Origin: Segatella copri
GTDB lineage: Bacteria > Bacteroidota > Bacteroidia > Bacteroidales > Bacteroidaceae
Assembly: GCF_019249655.2 (NCBI RefSeq)
Contig: NZ_CP137557.1
Span: 2,451,001-2,515,000 of the forward strand
Reading direction: 5' to 3'
Length of the DNA: 64,000 bases
Part shown: positions 25,249 through 36,088 of the stretch, in pieces
Position numbering within the stretch: the stretch's first letter is position 1
How the letters are laid out: each line of letters opens with the position of its first letter
Translations under genes and position numbers: made by a program
Notes under the pieces: model-generated
What the model saw: the letters and a program-made list of their open reading frames with translations, nothing else
Told to the model about the DNA's origin: nothing
Databases searched by the model: none

Positions 25249-26730
25249 ATGAAAGAGCTTAAAGCATTGAACAAGCGCACTGCTCCTAAGAGCGTAGCGC
25301 CAGAGAAAATCATCCAGTTTGGCGAGGGTAACTTCCTGCGTGCATTCGTTGACTGGATTATATGGAACATGAACAAGAAGACCGACTTCAACGGTTCTGT
25401 CGTTGTAGTTCAGCCATTGGCTGGCGGTATGGTTGACTGGCTGAACGGTCAGGACTGTCTCTATCACGTAAACCTTCAGGGTAAGGAGAACGGCCAGGCA
25501 ATCAATACATTGGAGCGTATCGACGTAATCAGCCGTGCACTGAACCCATATTCTCAGAACCAGGCTTTCATGGCTTTGGCTGAGCAGCCTGAGATGCGTT
25601 TCATCATCTCTAACACAACTGAGGCAGGTATTGCATTCGATGACTCTTGCAAGTTCACAGATGCTCCTGCTGCTTCTTACCCAGGTAAGTTGGTTCAGTT
25701 GCTGTTCCACCGCTACAAGTTCTTCGAGGGCGACCCAACTAAGGGTATGATTCTGATGCCATGTGAGCTGATCTTCCTGAACGGTCACCACCTGAAGGAG
25801 TGCATCTACCAGTATATTGAGCTTTGGAAGGAAGACATGGGTGCTGACTACGAGGGCTTCAAGGAGTGGTTCACCAACCACTGCTATGTTTGCGCTACAC
25901 TCGTAGACCGTATCGTTCCTGGTTTCCCACGCGACACCATCAAGGAAATCCAGCAGAAGGTTTGCTACAAGGACAACCTCGTAGTAAAGGCTGAGAGCTT
26001 CCACCTCTGGGTAATCGAGAAGGCTGAGAACATGACTGTAGAGCAGATGCAGGAGGAGTTCCCTGCTCACAAGGCTGGTCTTCACGTTCTCATCACAGAC
26101 AACGAGAAGCCATACCACGAGCGTAAGGTTACTTTGCTGAATGGCCCTCACACAGTATTGAGCCCTGTTACATACCTCAGCGGCGTAAACATCGTTCGCG
26201 ATGCTTGCGAGCACCCAGTATTGGGCAAGTACATCCACAAGGTACAGTTCGAGGAGTTGATGCAGACATTGAATCTCCCTATGGACGAGCTTCAGAAGTT
26301 CGCTTCTGACGTATTGGAGCGTTTCGAGAACCCATTCGTTGACCACCAGGTAACCAGCATCATGCTGAACTCATTCCCTAAGTTCGAGACTCGCGACCTC
26401 CCAGGCGTGAAGATTTACCTGGAGCGTAAGGGCGAGTTGCCACAGGGATTGGTATTCGGTCTTGCTGCCATCATCACTTACTATAAGGGTGGTGTTCGTG
26501 AGGACGGTGCTCCTATCCAGCCAAACGACGACCAGAAGATCATGGACAAGCTGACTGAGCTTTGGGCTACTGGCGACACCCAGAAGGTGGCAGAGGGTGT
26601 ACTCGGCTTCGACTACATCTGGCATGAGAATCTGAACGAGACTGTTCCTGGCTTGACAGAGTTGGTTAAGAAGGATCTCGACCTCATCCAGGAGAAGGGT
26701 ATGTTGGAGGCTGTGAAGACCATCCTCTAA
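25249..26730 (+). CDS. uxaB: Tagaturonate reductase (altronate oxidoreductase)
   Basis: A 493-residue cytoplasmic NAD-dependent enzyme that interconverts D-tagaturonate and D-altronate in galacturonate (pectin) breakdown. It belongs to the mannitol dehydrogenase/polyol family. The N-terminal Rossmann part contains I-I-Q-F-G-E-G-N-F-L-R-A-F. The C-terminal domain shows the family pattern K-V-T-L-L-N-G-P-H-T near residue 290, with the catalytic Lys-x4-Asn-x2-His arrangement. Length is typical of UxaB. It is monocistronic here, with its own promoter and a strong terminator. Fructuronate reductase is the main alternative, but the UxaB-like N-terminus makes it less likely. Confidence 0.88.
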   Translation: MKELKALNKRTAPKSVAPEKIIQFGEGNFLRAFVDWIIWNMNKKTDFNGSVVVVQPLAGGMVDWLNGQDCLYHVNLQGKENGQAINTLERIDVISRALNPYSQNQAFMALAEQPEMRFIISNTTEAGIAFDDSCKFTDAPAASYPGKLVQLLFHRYKFFEGDPTKGMILMPCELIFLNGHHLKECIYQYIELWKEDMGADYEGFKEWFTNHCYVCATLVDRIVPGFPRDTIKEIQQKVCYKDNLVVKAESFHLWVIEKAENMTVEQMQEEFPAHKAGLHVLITDNEKPYHERKVTLLNGPHTVLSPVTYLSGVNIVRDACEHPVLGKYIHKVQFEELMQTLNLPMDELQKFASDVLERFENPFVDHQVTSIMLNSFPKFETRDLPGVKIYLERKGELPQGLVFGLAAIITYYKGGVREDGAPIQPNDDQKIMDKLTELWATGDTQKVAEGVLGFDYIWHENLNETVPGLTELVKKDLDLIQEKGMLEAVKTIL

Positions 26731-26772
26731 TTGAAGAAGAAATAGTTATCAAGGTAAAAGGATAGTAAAAAG

Positions 26773-26820
26773 AGTCCGGTAAGTTCAAGCATGGCTTGAT
26801 TCTTACCGGACTTATTTTTT
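26773..26820 (+). terminator. Terminator after uxaB
   Basis: AGTCCGGTAAG (26773-26783) with TTCAAGC pairs with GCTTGATT and CTTACCGGACT. TATTTTTT follows. Confidence 0.92.
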
Positions 26821-26835
26821 ATCAGAGTATTTTCA

Positions 26836-26988
26836 TCATGAAATGTAAAGCCAATAAATGGCCAGGAGCACCAAAACCATAATGGAGCCTACCACCATCT
26901 TGATCATGCAGGTGGCAACCTTCTTCAAGACAACGATTCCAATCACCAGAGCCGCCAATGCAAAAGCATAATAAAGGAAATTATCCAT
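26836..26988 (-). CDS. Small membrane protein (about 50 residues)
   Basis: M-D-N-F-L-Y-Y-A-F-A-L-A-A-L-V-I-G-I, then K-K-V-A-T-C-M-I-K-M and a second hydrophobic stretch ending Y-W-L-Y-I-S: two short membrane helices joined by a basic turn. A longer frame exists upstream (to 27051), but the ATG at 26988 overlaps the pseudouridine synthase stop by 8 bases (ATGGATAA) and has a strong purine-rich site (AAAGGAGGGG) 4 bases upstream, so translation is probably coupled. No function is known to me. Confidence 0.65.
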   Translation of the reverse strand: MDNFLYYAFALAALVIGIVVLKKVATCMIKMVVGSIMVLVLLAIYWLYIS

Positions 26989-28027
26989 TGCGCCCCTCCT
27001 TTCTGAATGGCTTGCGATTTGCATTAAAAGGCTTCTTTCCTCTTTCATCAAATGACTTTTTTCCTCTTTCGTCGAAAGGCTTGCTGTCTTCCTTCATCGC
27101 TCTGACGAACTCGTTAGGAATCGGTGTTTCGAACTCCATCGGCTGATGGGTTACCGGATGGTAGAAGCAGAGCACATAAGCATGCAGGCAAAGACGACCG
27201 CATGGATCATCGCCATTACCATACTTAATGTCACCACAAACCGGGTGTCCCATATCAGCAGTATGCACACGAATCTGGTTCTTTCTACCCGTCTCCAGCT
27301 TATATTCCACCAGAGAATGCTCGGTGGTGCGCTGCAGGGTATGGAAATGGGTAACGGCGTACTTGCCGCCATTGTCCGTATCGCTGGCATAAGTGATATA
27401 AGCCTTGTTATCCTTCAGCCAGTTGGCTACGGTTCCCTCATCTTCCTCCATCTCTCCGGAAACCAGGGCCACATATCGGCGGTCGTAAACGTTATGATGC
27501 CAGTCATCCTCCAGGGCAAGCTCGGTCTGCTTATCCTTGGCGTAGATCATCAGACCCGAGGTGTCGCGGTCGAGTCGGTGAACCACGTGAGCCTGACAGT
27601 TCTGGCGGGTCTTGTGGAAGTAATCATCCAATACGGTCTTCACGTTGAGCGTAGAATGACCGGCAGCCATGCTGAGGATACCCACGTTCTTCTCAACTAC
27701 GATGATGTAGCGGTCTTCGTAAACAATCTTGATGTATCTGCTCTTGAAGACCTCCTGGTTCTTCTTGGTCTTGCTTACGCTCACCTTCATGCCCGGTTTC
27801 AGGGCGTAGTCAAACTGGGTGATGGTCTTTCCATCCACCTTGATACCCCTACCCTGCAAGGTTTGCTTCACCTTGGTCTTGCTAGGACCCTTCACGTTCT
27901 CCATCAGCCACTCCAACAGCTGTGCTGGTTTCTCCACCTTGTAGTGGTCGTATTCGTTGGGGTTGCCATAGCCGTAAGCATTGTTGCTGTGCTTACTGAA
28001 ATTTCCTTTATTATTCTGTTGTTTCAT
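26981..28027 (-). CDS. RluA-family 23S rRNA pseudouridine synthase with S4 domain
   Basis: A 348-residue RNA-modifying enzyme. The S4-like RNA-binding part covers about 35-95. The catalytic motif H-R-L-D-R-D-T-S-G (catalytic second Asp) is near residue 155. K-L-E-T-G-R-K-N-Q-I-R-V-H and H-P-V-C-G-D-x-K-Y-G are the other RluA signatures. The C-terminal 45 residues are a basic tail with tandem G-K-K-S/P-F-D-E-R units (24-bp repeats in DNA), likely an RNA-binding extension. Which uridine is modified cannot be read; RluC/RluD-type is a guess. It has its own promoter and overlaps a small membrane-protein gene. Confidence 0.9.
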   Translation of the reverse strand: MKQQNNKGNFSKHSNNAYGYGNPNEYDHYKVEKPAQLLEWLMENVKGPSKTKVKQTLQGRGIKVDGKTITQFDYALKPGMKVSVSKTKKNQEVFKSRYIKIVYEDRYIIVVEKNVGILSMAAGHSTLNVKTVLDDYFHKTRQNCQAHVVHRLDRDTSGLMIYAKDKQTELALEDDWHHNVYDRRYVALVSGEMEEDEGTVANWLKDNKAYITYASDTDNGGKYAVTHFHTLQRTTEHSLVEYKLETGRKNQIRVHTADMGHPVCGDIKYGNGDDPCGRLCLHAYVLCFYHPVTHQPMEFETPIPNEFVRAMKEDSKPFDERGKKSFDERGKKPFNANRKPFRKEGRNG

Positions 28028-28086
28028 TTCTTGTTTTGTTGCTATCTTGTGTCTTGATCAGCCCCTCTTGGTGCCAATTCAGCCTA

Positions 28087-28117
28087 CAAAAGTAAGACTT
28101 TTCTGCAAAATAACAAA
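28087..28117 (-). promoter_or_regulatory. Promoter of the pseudouridine synthase gene
   Basis: On the minus strand TTTG (28117-28114), a 19-bp spacer, and TACTTTTG (28094-28087). Confidence 0.75.
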
Positions 28118-28165
28118 GAAGAGCCCCTTTTTTAACTAAAAATTAGTAACTTTTGCCAATAAAAC

Positions 28166-28196
28166 ATTGATATACAAATAATTTTTCGTAACTTTG
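28166..28196 (+). promoter_or_regulatory. Promoter of the ABC-F gene
   Basis: ATTG (28166-28169), a 19-bp spacer, and TAACTTTG (28189-28196). The leader is about 40 nt. Confidence 0.7.
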
Positions 28197-28240
28197 CACC
28201 CAAATTAAGATAAAATCAGATAAAAGATATTTAGAAATAA

Positions 28241-29866
<1,626 letters not shown>

Positions 29867-29892
29867 CCAGAATACACATATTTATATATATA

Positions 29893-29940
29893 GAGAGAGT
29901 GCCAATCTGATGCGAATCGGATTGGCACACTCTTTGTTAA
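29893..29940 (+). terminator. Hairpin terminator between ABC-F and grpE
   Basis: GAGAGTGCCAATC pairs with GATTGGCACACTCT (one bulge) around TGATGCGAATCG. TTTGTT follows. The T-run is short. Confidence 0.7.
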
Positions 29941-29960
29941 ACACCTAATAAAAAATAATC

Positions 29961-30629
29961 ATGTTTAAAAAATTTAAGACTATGTCACAAGAAAAGAATA
30001 TAAAAGTTGAAGACGGTAACGCTCAGGAGCAGGTTCTTAACGAGAACGCTGAGCAGAACGCTACTCAAAACGAGAATAATGCCGAGGCAAATGCCGAAGA
30101 GCAGGAAGCTGGAACTGACAATGAGTCGGCTAAGGCTGACAACAAGGCAGAGAACGCTGACAACAAGGCAGAGAACGCTGAGGTTGACCCATTGACCAAG
30201 GCTCAGCAGGAAGTGGAAGAACTCAAGAAGACGCTGCTCTACAAGACTGCAGAATTTGAGAACTACCGCAAGCGCACCATGAAGGAGAAGGCAGACCTTA
30301 TCCTCAACGGCGGCGAGAAGACCATTTCTGCCATCCTCCCTGTTCTCGACGACTTTGAGCGTGCACTCGCCGACAAGAGCGAGGACCCTAAGGCCATCAA
30401 GGAAGGCGTACAGATGATTTTCAATAAGTTCGTAAAGACACTTGAGGGTCTTGGCGTGAAGAAGATTGAAACTGCCGACAAGGATTTCGATGTGGATTTC
30501 CACGAGGCCATCGCCATGGTACCAGGAATGGGCGACGACAAGAAGGGCAAGGTAATCGACTGTGTACAGACTGGTTACACCCTCAACGATAAAGTGATCC
30601 GTCACGCCAAGGTTGCCGTAGGTCAGTAA
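29961..30629 (+). CDS. grpE: GrpE nucleotide exchange factor
   Basis: A 222-residue exchange factor that releases ADP from DnaK. The N-terminal 70 residues are disordered and acidic (Glu/Asn/Ala-rich) and include a perfect tandem D-N-K-A-E-N-A. The coiled coil runs to about 110, and the C-terminal beta head ends in V-Q-T-G-Y-T-L-N-D-K-V-I-R-H-A-K-V-A-V-G. An alternative start is the ATG at 29982 (M-S-Q-E-K). dnaJ follows after 119 bp. dnaK is not in this window. Confidence 0.95.
   Translation: MFKKFKTMSQEKNIKVEDGNAQEQVLNENAEQNATQNENNAEANAEEQEAGTDNESAKADNKAENADNKAENAEVDPLTKAQQEVEELKKTLLYKTAEFENYRKRTMKEKADLILNGGEKTISAILPVLDDFERALADKSEDPKAIKEGVQMIFNKFVKTLEGLGVKKIETADKDFDVDFHEAIAMVPGMGDDKKGKVIDCVQTGYTLNDKVIRHAKVAVGQ
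30138..30179 (+). repeat. 21-bp perfect tandem duplication in grpE
   Basis: Two identical 21-bp copies (30138-30158 and 30159-30179) starting GACAACAAGG encode D-N-K-A-E-N-A twice in the disordered N-terminus. The reading frame is kept, so copy-number changes would be tolerated. Confidence 0.9.
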
Positions 30630-30748
30630 TCTGAGCGCCAATCATCTTCGTGATTTAATTGCCTATAATTTGATTGGCTTCAGTTTATCCATCATCAAGG
30701 AGGAGAATATCATTCAAGAAACATCATTATTAGAATAAAGAATTAGCA

Positions 30749-31912
30749 ATGGCTAAGAGAGACTATTATGAGGTGCTTGGCGTAGATAAGCAGGCATCAG
30801 AAGACGAAATCAAGAAGGCTTACCGCAAGATAGCCATCAAGTATCACCCTGACCGCAACCCTGGCGACAAGGAGGCGGAAGAAAAGTTCAAGGAAGCTGC
30901 CGAGGCTTACGAGGTTCTGCACGACCCTCAGAAGCGTCAGCAGTACGACCAGTTTGGATTCAACGGTCCTCAGGGCGGATTCGGCGGCGGATTCGGTGGT
31001 GGAGCCAGCATGGACATGAATGACATCTTCTCTATGTTTGGCGACATCTTCGGCGGACACGGGGGATTCAGCGGATTCGGCGGTGGCTTTGGAGGCGGTG
31101 GCGCTCAGCCACAGCAGTATCAGGGAAGAGACCTGCGCGTTCAGGCTAAGCTCACCCTGCAGGAAGCCTTCACAGGATGCACCAAGAAGTTTAAGATTCG
31201 CAAGGACGTGACCTGTACGGCTTGTCACGGTTCGGGCTGCGAGGCTGGTTCTCAGCCAGAAACCTGTCCTACCTGTCACGGCACGGGTTACACCGTACGC
31301 ACGGTTCGCTCTATGTTCGGAACCATGCAGACCCAGGCTGCCTGCCCTACTTGCGGCGGCGAAGGCCATGTAATCAAGAACAAGTGTAAGGCTTGCGGCG
31401 GCGAGGGTATCGTTGCCGGCGAGGAAGTGGTAGAGGTAAACATCCCGGCAGGTGTTGACGACGGAATGGTTGTCACGGTTCCTGGCAAGGGTGGTGCCGG
31501 CAAGCACAATGGCGTGAACGGCGACCTGCAGGTGATTGTACGCGTGGAAAAGAGCGAGCAGTTTGAACGCCAGGACAAGGATCTCTATTACAATCTCGTG
31601 CTCGACTTCTCGACAGCCGTTCTTGGCGGCGAGATAGAGATTCCAACACTCGAAGGCAAGACCACCATCAAAATAGAACCGGGAACTCAGCCAGGCAAGC
31701 AGCTTCGTCTTCGCGGCAAGGGAATGCCGGCCATCAAGGGATATGGTTACGGAAGAGGCGACATCATCGTCAACATCACCGTCTACATTCCTAAGACTCT
31801 GAACAAGGAGGAGAAGGAACTGGTGAAGAAGTTCAAGGAATGCGAGAACTTCAAGGCTGATAATGCTGACAAGAAGTCAATCTTCGACAGCATCAAGAAC
31901 CTGTTCAAGTAA
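30749..31912 (+). CDS. dnaJ: Chaperone protein DnaJ
   Basis: A 387-residue class A J-protein that delivers substrates to DnaK. The J domain has H-P-D at about 33-35. The Gly/Phe region covers about 75-128. Four CxxCxGxG-type zinc repeats follow ([32 protein letters not shown]) and then the two C-terminal beta domains. Length is standard. It lies 119 bp after grpE; the gap holds a loose GCCAATC/GATTGGC hairpin (30637-30678) and no clear promoter. Confidence 0.97.
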   Translation: MAKRDYYEVLGVDKQASEDEIKKAYRKIAIKYHPDRNPGDKEAEEKFKEAAEAYEVLHDPQKRQQYDQFGFNGPQGGFGGGFGGGASMDMNDIFSMFGDIFGGHGGFSGFGGGFGGGGAQPQQYQGRDLRVQAKLTLQEAFTGCTKKFKIRKDVTCTACHGSGCEAGSQPETCPTCHGTGYTVRTVRSMFGTMQTQAACPTCGGEGHVIKNKCKACGGEGIVAGEEVVEVNIPAGVDDGMVVTVPGKGGAGKHNGVNGDLQVIVRVEKSEQFERQDKDLYYNLVLDFSTAVLGGEIEIPTLEGKTTIKIEPGTQPGKQLRLRGKGMPAIKGYGYGRGDIIVNITVYIPKTLNKEEKELVKKFKECENFKADNADKKSIFDSIKNLFK

Positions 31913-31944
31913 AAACGGAAGTTGTAGTTTTTAGTATTAATACT

Positions 31945-31991
31945 GGCAATCTCATGCATTGGCTATCGCCGGTGATGAGATTGCCTTTTTT
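31945..31991 (+). terminator. Terminator after dnaJ
   Basis: GGCAATCTCAT (31945-31955) pairs with ATGAGATTGCC (31975-31985). TTTTTT follows. Confidence 0.92.
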
Positions 31992-32016
31992 CATCTCATA
32001 CATTAATATATAGCTC

Positions 32017-33264
32017 ATGAATTATCAAGAGACAACAGAATACCTTTTTAACAGCACCCCAGTGTTCGAAAAGATTGGAGCCAAAGCATACAAGCCAGGC
32101 CTTCAAACCACCCATGCCCTGGACGAACACTTCGCACATCCCCATCGCCAATACAAGACCATCCATATTGCCGGAACCAATGGCAAGGGTTCCTGCTCTC
32201 ATACCATCGCCGCCATCCTGCAGAGTCAGGGATACAAGGTAGGTCTCTACACCTCCCCTCATCTCGTAGATTTCAGAGAGCGCATCCGAGTTAACGGCGA
32301 ATGCGTTCCGGAGCAGTATGTCATTGACTTCGTAGAGCAGAACCGAAGCTTCTTCGAACCCCTCCATCCATCCTTCTTCGAACTGACCACTGCCATGGCA
32401 CTGAAGTACTTTGCCGAGCAGGGGGTAGATTACGCCGTAATCGAGGTAGGACTGGGCGGCAGACTCGACTGCACCAACATCATCACCCCAATGCTTTCCA
32501 TCATCACCAACATCAGTTTCGACCACACCCAGTTTCTGGGCAACACGCTGGCAGAGATTGCCGGCGAGAAAGCAGGTATCATCAAGCCACACGTGCCAGT
32601 GGTTATCGGCGAATACCTGGAAGAAACCCGTCCTGTGTTCGAAGAGAAGGCGAAGGAGATGCAGGCTCCTATCCTCTTTGCGCAGGATTTCTCTGCGCAG
32701 GATACAGAGATGGAAAGCCATGTAGAGATGGAACTGAAGGGTTCCTACCAGGAATGCAACAGGAAAACCATCCTTGCAGCACTCAACATCCTCCGACAGA
32801 ACACTACTATCGGCAACGCTGCCATCAGAAAAGGCTTCGCCAAGGTTTGTGAACTGACCGGACTCCGCGGCAGATGGGAGAAGCTCAATGATGCACCTCT
32901 CACCATCTGCGATACGGGGCATAATCTGGCTGGCTGGAACTATCTGGCTCCACAAATCAAGAGTGTGAAGGCAGAGACCAAGCACATCGTCTTCGGCATG
33001 GTTGACGACAAGGATGTGACACACGTTTTGCAACTTTTGAGTCAACAGCTCAAAAACGGGGTAAAATACTACTGGACGCAGCCTTCTACCAAAAGAGCCA
33101 TCCCTGTGGCGAAACTGAGAGATTTCGCATTGGAGTATGACTTGCACGGAAATGCATATCATTCTGTAAAAGAAGCATATAAAGCAGCAAAAGAAAATGC
33201 GAGAAATAACGATTTCATCTTCGTTGGCGGTTCAAGTTACGTAGTGGCAGATTTGCTCTCCTGA
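32017..33264 (+). CDS. folC: Dihydrofolate synthase / folylpolyglutamate synthase
   Basis: A 415-residue Mur-ligase-like cytoplasmic enzyme that adds glutamate to dihydropteroate and folates. The P-loop is H-I-A-G-T-N-G-K-G-S. Y-T-S-P-H-L-V-D-F-R-E-R-I is the family signature. The S-F-D-H-T-Q-F-L-G-N-T-L and A-G-I-I-K-P motifs follow, and the C-terminal Rossmann-like domain begins near 290 (I-C-D-T-G-H-N). Length is typical. It lies between the dnaJ terminator and the galM promoter, so it is probably monocistronic. Confidence 0.95.
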   Translation: MNYQETTEYLFNSTPVFEKIGAKAYKPGLQTTHALDEHFAHPHRQYKTIHIAGTNGKGSCSHTIAAILQSQGYKVGLYTSPHLVDFRERIRVNGECVPEQYVIDFVEQNRSFFEPLHPSFFELTTAMALKYFAEQGVDYAVIEVGLGGRLDCTNIITPMLSIITNISFDHTQFLGNTLAEIAGEKAGIIKPHVPVVIGEYLEETRPVFEEKAKEMQAPILFAQDFSAQDTEMESHVEMELKGSYQECNRKTILAALNILRQNTTIGNAAIRKGFAKVCELTGLRGRWEKLNDAPLTICDTGHNLAGWNYLAPQIKSVKAETKHIVFGMVDDKDVTHVLQLLSQQLKNGVKYYWTQPSTKRAIPVAKLRDFALEYDLHGNAYHSVKEAYKAAKENARNNDFIFVGGSSYVVADLLS

Positions 33265-33303
33265 AAATTTTTAGTTTTTTTAAATCAAATAATTGCTAAA
33301 AGA

Positions 33304-33335
33304 TTTGTCACATTCATTTTTTTTTAGTTACTTTG
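33304..33335 (+). promoter_or_regulatory. Promoter of the galactose genes (galM-transporter-galK)
   Basis: TTTG (33304-33307), a 20-bp spacer, and TTACTTTG (33328-33335), one base off the consensus. The leader is about 45 nt. Confidence 0.7.
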
Positions 33336-33343
33336 CAGTAAAT

Positions 33344-33362
33344 TACTTTAGTACATAAAGTA
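33344..33362. promoter_or_regulatory. Palindrome just after the galM promoter (possible operator)
   Basis: TACTTTA GTACA TAAAGTA, with outer flanks GTTACT (33327-33332) and AGTAAC (33364-33369), sits at about +3 to +22. Its position would suit a repressor site. No regulator gene is adjacent. Confidence 0.45.
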
Positions 33363-33385
33363 GAGTAACTAAACAATGACATATT

Positions 33386-34471
33386 ATGAATACAGAACCA
33401 GTTAACAAGTGTGGTTTGAAAAGAGAAGATTTTCAGACCACAGTGAACGGAAAGAAGACTGATCTCTTCGTGTTGAGAAACAAGCAGGGCAACGAGATTG
33501 CTGTGACTAACTACGGTGGTGCTGTTGTTGCAATTATGATGCCTGACAAGGACGGCAACTACGCCAACCTCATTCAGGGTCACGACAACATCCAGGATGT
33601 CATCAACTCGCCTGAACCTTTCTTGAGCGTCCTCATCGGTCGTTACGGTAACCGCATCAAGGAGGGTAAGTTTACCCTTCATGGCAAGGAATATCAGTTG
33701 GCATGCAACGATGGCAAGAACCACTTGCATGGAGGTCCTACTGGATTCCACGCACACGTTTGGGATGCAACTCGCATGAGCGACAATGCCGTAGTATTGA
33801 AGTACACCAGCCCATACGGCGAGGAAGGATTCTCTGGAGAGCTTACAGTTTGGGTAGCTTACACCTTAACTGACGACAACGAATTCGTCATCAAGTATCA
33901 GGCTACAACCAACAAGATGACCATCTGCAACCTGACCCACCACGCATTCTTCTCTATCCAGGGAATTGCTAACCCAACTCCAACCATCGACAACATCATC
34001 TGTCAGGTTAACGCAGACTACTATCTGCCTATAGATGAGGAGTCTATCCCAACAGGTGAAATCCTGAAGGTAGAGGGTACACCATTCGATTTCCGCACTC
34101 CAAAGCCAATCGGTCAGGACATCAACGCGGACAACGAGCAGATTAAGAATGGTTCGGGTTACGACCACAACTATGTATTGAATAAGAAGGAAGAAGGCGA
34201 GATGAGCTTTGCTGCTCGCATCAAAGATCCAGTTAGCTGTCGTACCATGGAGGTTTACACCACAGAGCCAGGTCTGCAGATGTACACAGGTAACTTCCTG
34301 GCAGGCATCAAGGGTCAGCATGGTGCAACCTTCCCACGCCGCAGCGCAGTATGCTTCGAGGCACAGAAGTTCCCAGATACACCTAACCATCCTTACTTCC
34401 CAAGTTGCCGATTGAATCCAGGTGAGACATACACCCAGAAAACAATCTATAAGTTTGGCGTAGAGAAATAA
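33386..34471 (+). CDS. galM: Cytoplasmic aldose 1-epimerase (galactose mutarotase)
   Basis: A 361-residue enzyme interconverting alpha and beta anomers of galactose. Family motifs are Y-G-N-R-I, N-H-L-H-G-G, the catalytic His in L-T-H-H-A-F-F (usual L-T-N-H-S-Y-F), G-Y-D-H-N-Y, and the catalytic Glu in C-F-E-A-Q-K-F-P-D-T-P-N-H-P. There is no signal peptide, so it is cytoplasmic, in contrast to the lipoprotein paralogue at 37509. It heads galM, FucP-type permease, galK. A hairpin follows it, which may tune downstream expression. Confidence 0.93.
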   Translation: MNTEPVNKCGLKREDFQTTVNGKKTDLFVLRNKQGNEIAVTNYGGAVVAIMMPDKDGNYANLIQGHDNIQDVINSPEPFLSVLIGRYGNRIKEGKFTLHGKEYQLACNDGKNHLHGGPTGFHAHVWDATRMSDNAVVLKYTSPYGEEGFSGELTVWVAYTLTDDNEFVIKYQATTNKMTICNLTHHAFFSIQGIANPTPTIDNIICQVNADYYLPIDEESIPTGEILKVEGTPFDFRTPKPIGQDINADNEQIKNGSGYDHNYVLNKKEEGEMSFAARIKDPVSCRTMEVYTTEPGLQMYTGNFLAGIKGQHGATFPRRSAVCFEAQKFPDTPNHPYFPSCRLNPGETYTQKTIYKFGVEK

Positions 34472-34490
34472 AAATCTTTCATACAATATT

Positions 34491-34539
34491 AGGAGTTGCT
34501 GCCTCTAAATAATTCATGCAGAGGCAGTTGCTCCTTTTT
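34491..34539 (+). terminator. Hairpin between galM and the permease gene
   Basis: AGGAG...CTGCCTCT pairs with AGAGGCAG...CTCCT with an internal loop. TTTTT follows. As the next genes appear functionally linked, this may be a partial terminator. Confidence 0.65.
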
Positions 34540-34638
34540 GCGGTAAAACAGACTTGAGTAAACAAAACACGGGTAAACCGGCAATAAAACGCAAAATATT
34601 AAACATAACAATAAAATATCAACTATCAAAATTAAACA

Positions 34639-35985
34639 ATGGAACAAAAAATTGGAAACAACAACGGTCGCATCATTGCAATCATTACGATGTGTTTTAT
34701 CTTTGCAATGATTTCGTTTGTAACTAACATGGGAGCACCTTTTGGCAACATCTGGGGCTTTAAGTACTCTTGGGCAGCCATGATGGGTAACTTCATGAAC
34801 TTTGCCGCTTACCTCTTCATGGGTATTCCTGCCGGCAAGATGATTGAAAACAAGGGTTACAAGAAAACTGCATTGATCGCACTTGCTGTCGGTACAATCG
34901 GTTTGATGATCCAGTACTTATCAAGCATCTTCGGTGACGACATTCCTGTCTTCACACTCAGTTCAGGCGCAGTTTGCCTCAACTTGATTATCTATCTGTT
35001 GGGTGCTTTCATCTGCGGTTTCTGCGTATGTATGCTTAACACAGTGGTAAACCCAATGTTGAACTTGCTTGGTGGCGGTGGTAACCGTGGTAACCAGCTC
35101 ATTCAGATTGGTGGTACATTGAACTCTTTGAGCGGTACTCTTACTCCATTGTTGGCAGGTGTGCTCGTAGGTACAGTTACAGCCAACACAAGTATGAGCG
35201 ACGTTGCTCCTCTCCTCTTCATCGGTATGGCTGTGTTCATCGCAGCTTTCTTCATCATCTGGTTCGTTGCTATTCCTGAGCCAAACATCAAGAAGGAGAA
35301 TGTTCAGTACGACCACAGCCCTTGGTCTTTCCGCCACTGCGTACTCGGTGTCATCGGTATCTTCTTCTATGTAGGTGTTGAGATTGGTATTCCTGCTCAG
35401 CTCATCTTCTACATCAGTAGCATGGACTTTACAGGTGCTGCTTCTGTAGGTGGTGCTTTCGCTGCAGTTTACTGGTTACTCATGATGTGCGGCCGATTCC
35501 TCAGCTCATTCATCAGCGGTGCCATTTCTACCAAGACTCAGATGACAGTGGTTTCTTCTGTAGCAATTCTCCTGTTGCTCACAGCTATCTTCTTGCCAGA
35601 GACCAACACTCTGAACTTTGCCTTGGCAGGTGACTCGGAGATTGCTAATCTCCTCAAGCTCGACGACCATGGTACTGGCGTTGTTGCATTTACCATCCCT
35701 ACCAAGTGTGTGCTCATCGCAGTCTGCGGTTTGTGTACTTCTATCATGTGGGGTGGAATCTTCAACCTCGCTGTTGAGGGTCTTGGCAAATACACTGCTC
35801 AGGCATCAGGTATCTTCATGATGATGGTAGTTGGTGGTGGTGTAATGCCTCTTATTCAGGATGCAGTTGCTAAGGCTGCTGGTCCTATCGCATCTTACTG
35901 GGTAATCATCGCCATGATTGCCTACATTCTCTTCTACGCACTCGCAGGTTGCAAGAACGTAAACAAGGACATCCCAGTAGAGTAA
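34639..35985 (+). CDS. FucP/GluP-type MFS sugar:proton symporter
   Basis: A 448-residue inner-membrane carrier with about 12 helices of the fucose-galactose-glucose (FHS) branch of the MFS. Marks are F-V-T-N-M-G-A-P-F-G-N-I-W-G-F-K-Y in helix 1, L-G-A-F-I-C-G-F-C-V-C-M-L-N-T-V-V-N-P in the middle, and the late N-L-A-V-E-G-L-G-K-Y-T-A-Q-A-S-G loop. Its place between galM and galK makes galactose the likely substrate, which is inference from context. The 167-bp gap upstream contains a hairpin and no recognised promoter. Confidence 0.9.
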   Translation: MEQKIGNNNGRIIAIITMCFIFAMISFVTNMGAPFGNIWGFKYSWAAMMGNFMNFAAYLFMGIPAGKMIENKGYKKTALIALAVGTIGLMIQYLSSIFGDDIPVFTLSSGAVCLNLIIYLLGAFICGFCVCMLNTVVNPMLNLLGGGGNRGNQLIQIGGTLNSLSGTLTPLLAGVLVGTVTANTSMSDVAPLLFIGMAVFIAAFFIIWFVAIPEPNIKKENVQYDHSPWSFRHCVLGVIGIFFYVGVEIGIPAQLIFYISSMDFTGAASVGGAFAAVYWLLMMCGRFLSSFISGAISTKTQMTVVSSVAILLLLTAIFLPETNTLNFALAGDSEIANLLKLDDHGTGVVAFTIPTKCVLIAVCGLCTSIMWGGIFNLAVEGLGKYTAQASGIFMMMVVGGGVMPLIQDAVAKAAGPIASYWVIIAMIAYILFYALAGCKNVNKDIPVE

Positions 35986-35999
35986 TCTTTGGAACAACT

Positions 36000-36040
36000 T
36001 ATCCCAGAGTAAAGTAAAGCTTTTACTACTCTGGGATAAC
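36000..36040 (+). other. Stem-loop between the permease gene and galK
   Basis: TTATCCCAGAGTA (36000-36012) pairs perfectly with TACTCTGGGATAA (36028-36040). No T-run follows, so it is more likely an mRNA-stability or processing element than a terminator. Confidence 0.6.
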
Positions 36041-36088
36041 AAAATGATAATCAAAACTTTAATAATAACTTTTTAAACTACAGCAATT

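Noticed and set aside
25201..26346. Minus-strand 381-residue frame opposite uxaB
   Set aside because: It is antisense to a full-length tagaturonate reductase, has no recognisable domain, and crosses the uxaB start region.
26989..27051. Upstream extension of the small membrane protein to 27051
   Set aside because: It reads the C-terminal basic tail of the pseudouridine synthase in another frame, and the ATG at 26988 has a strong ribosome site.
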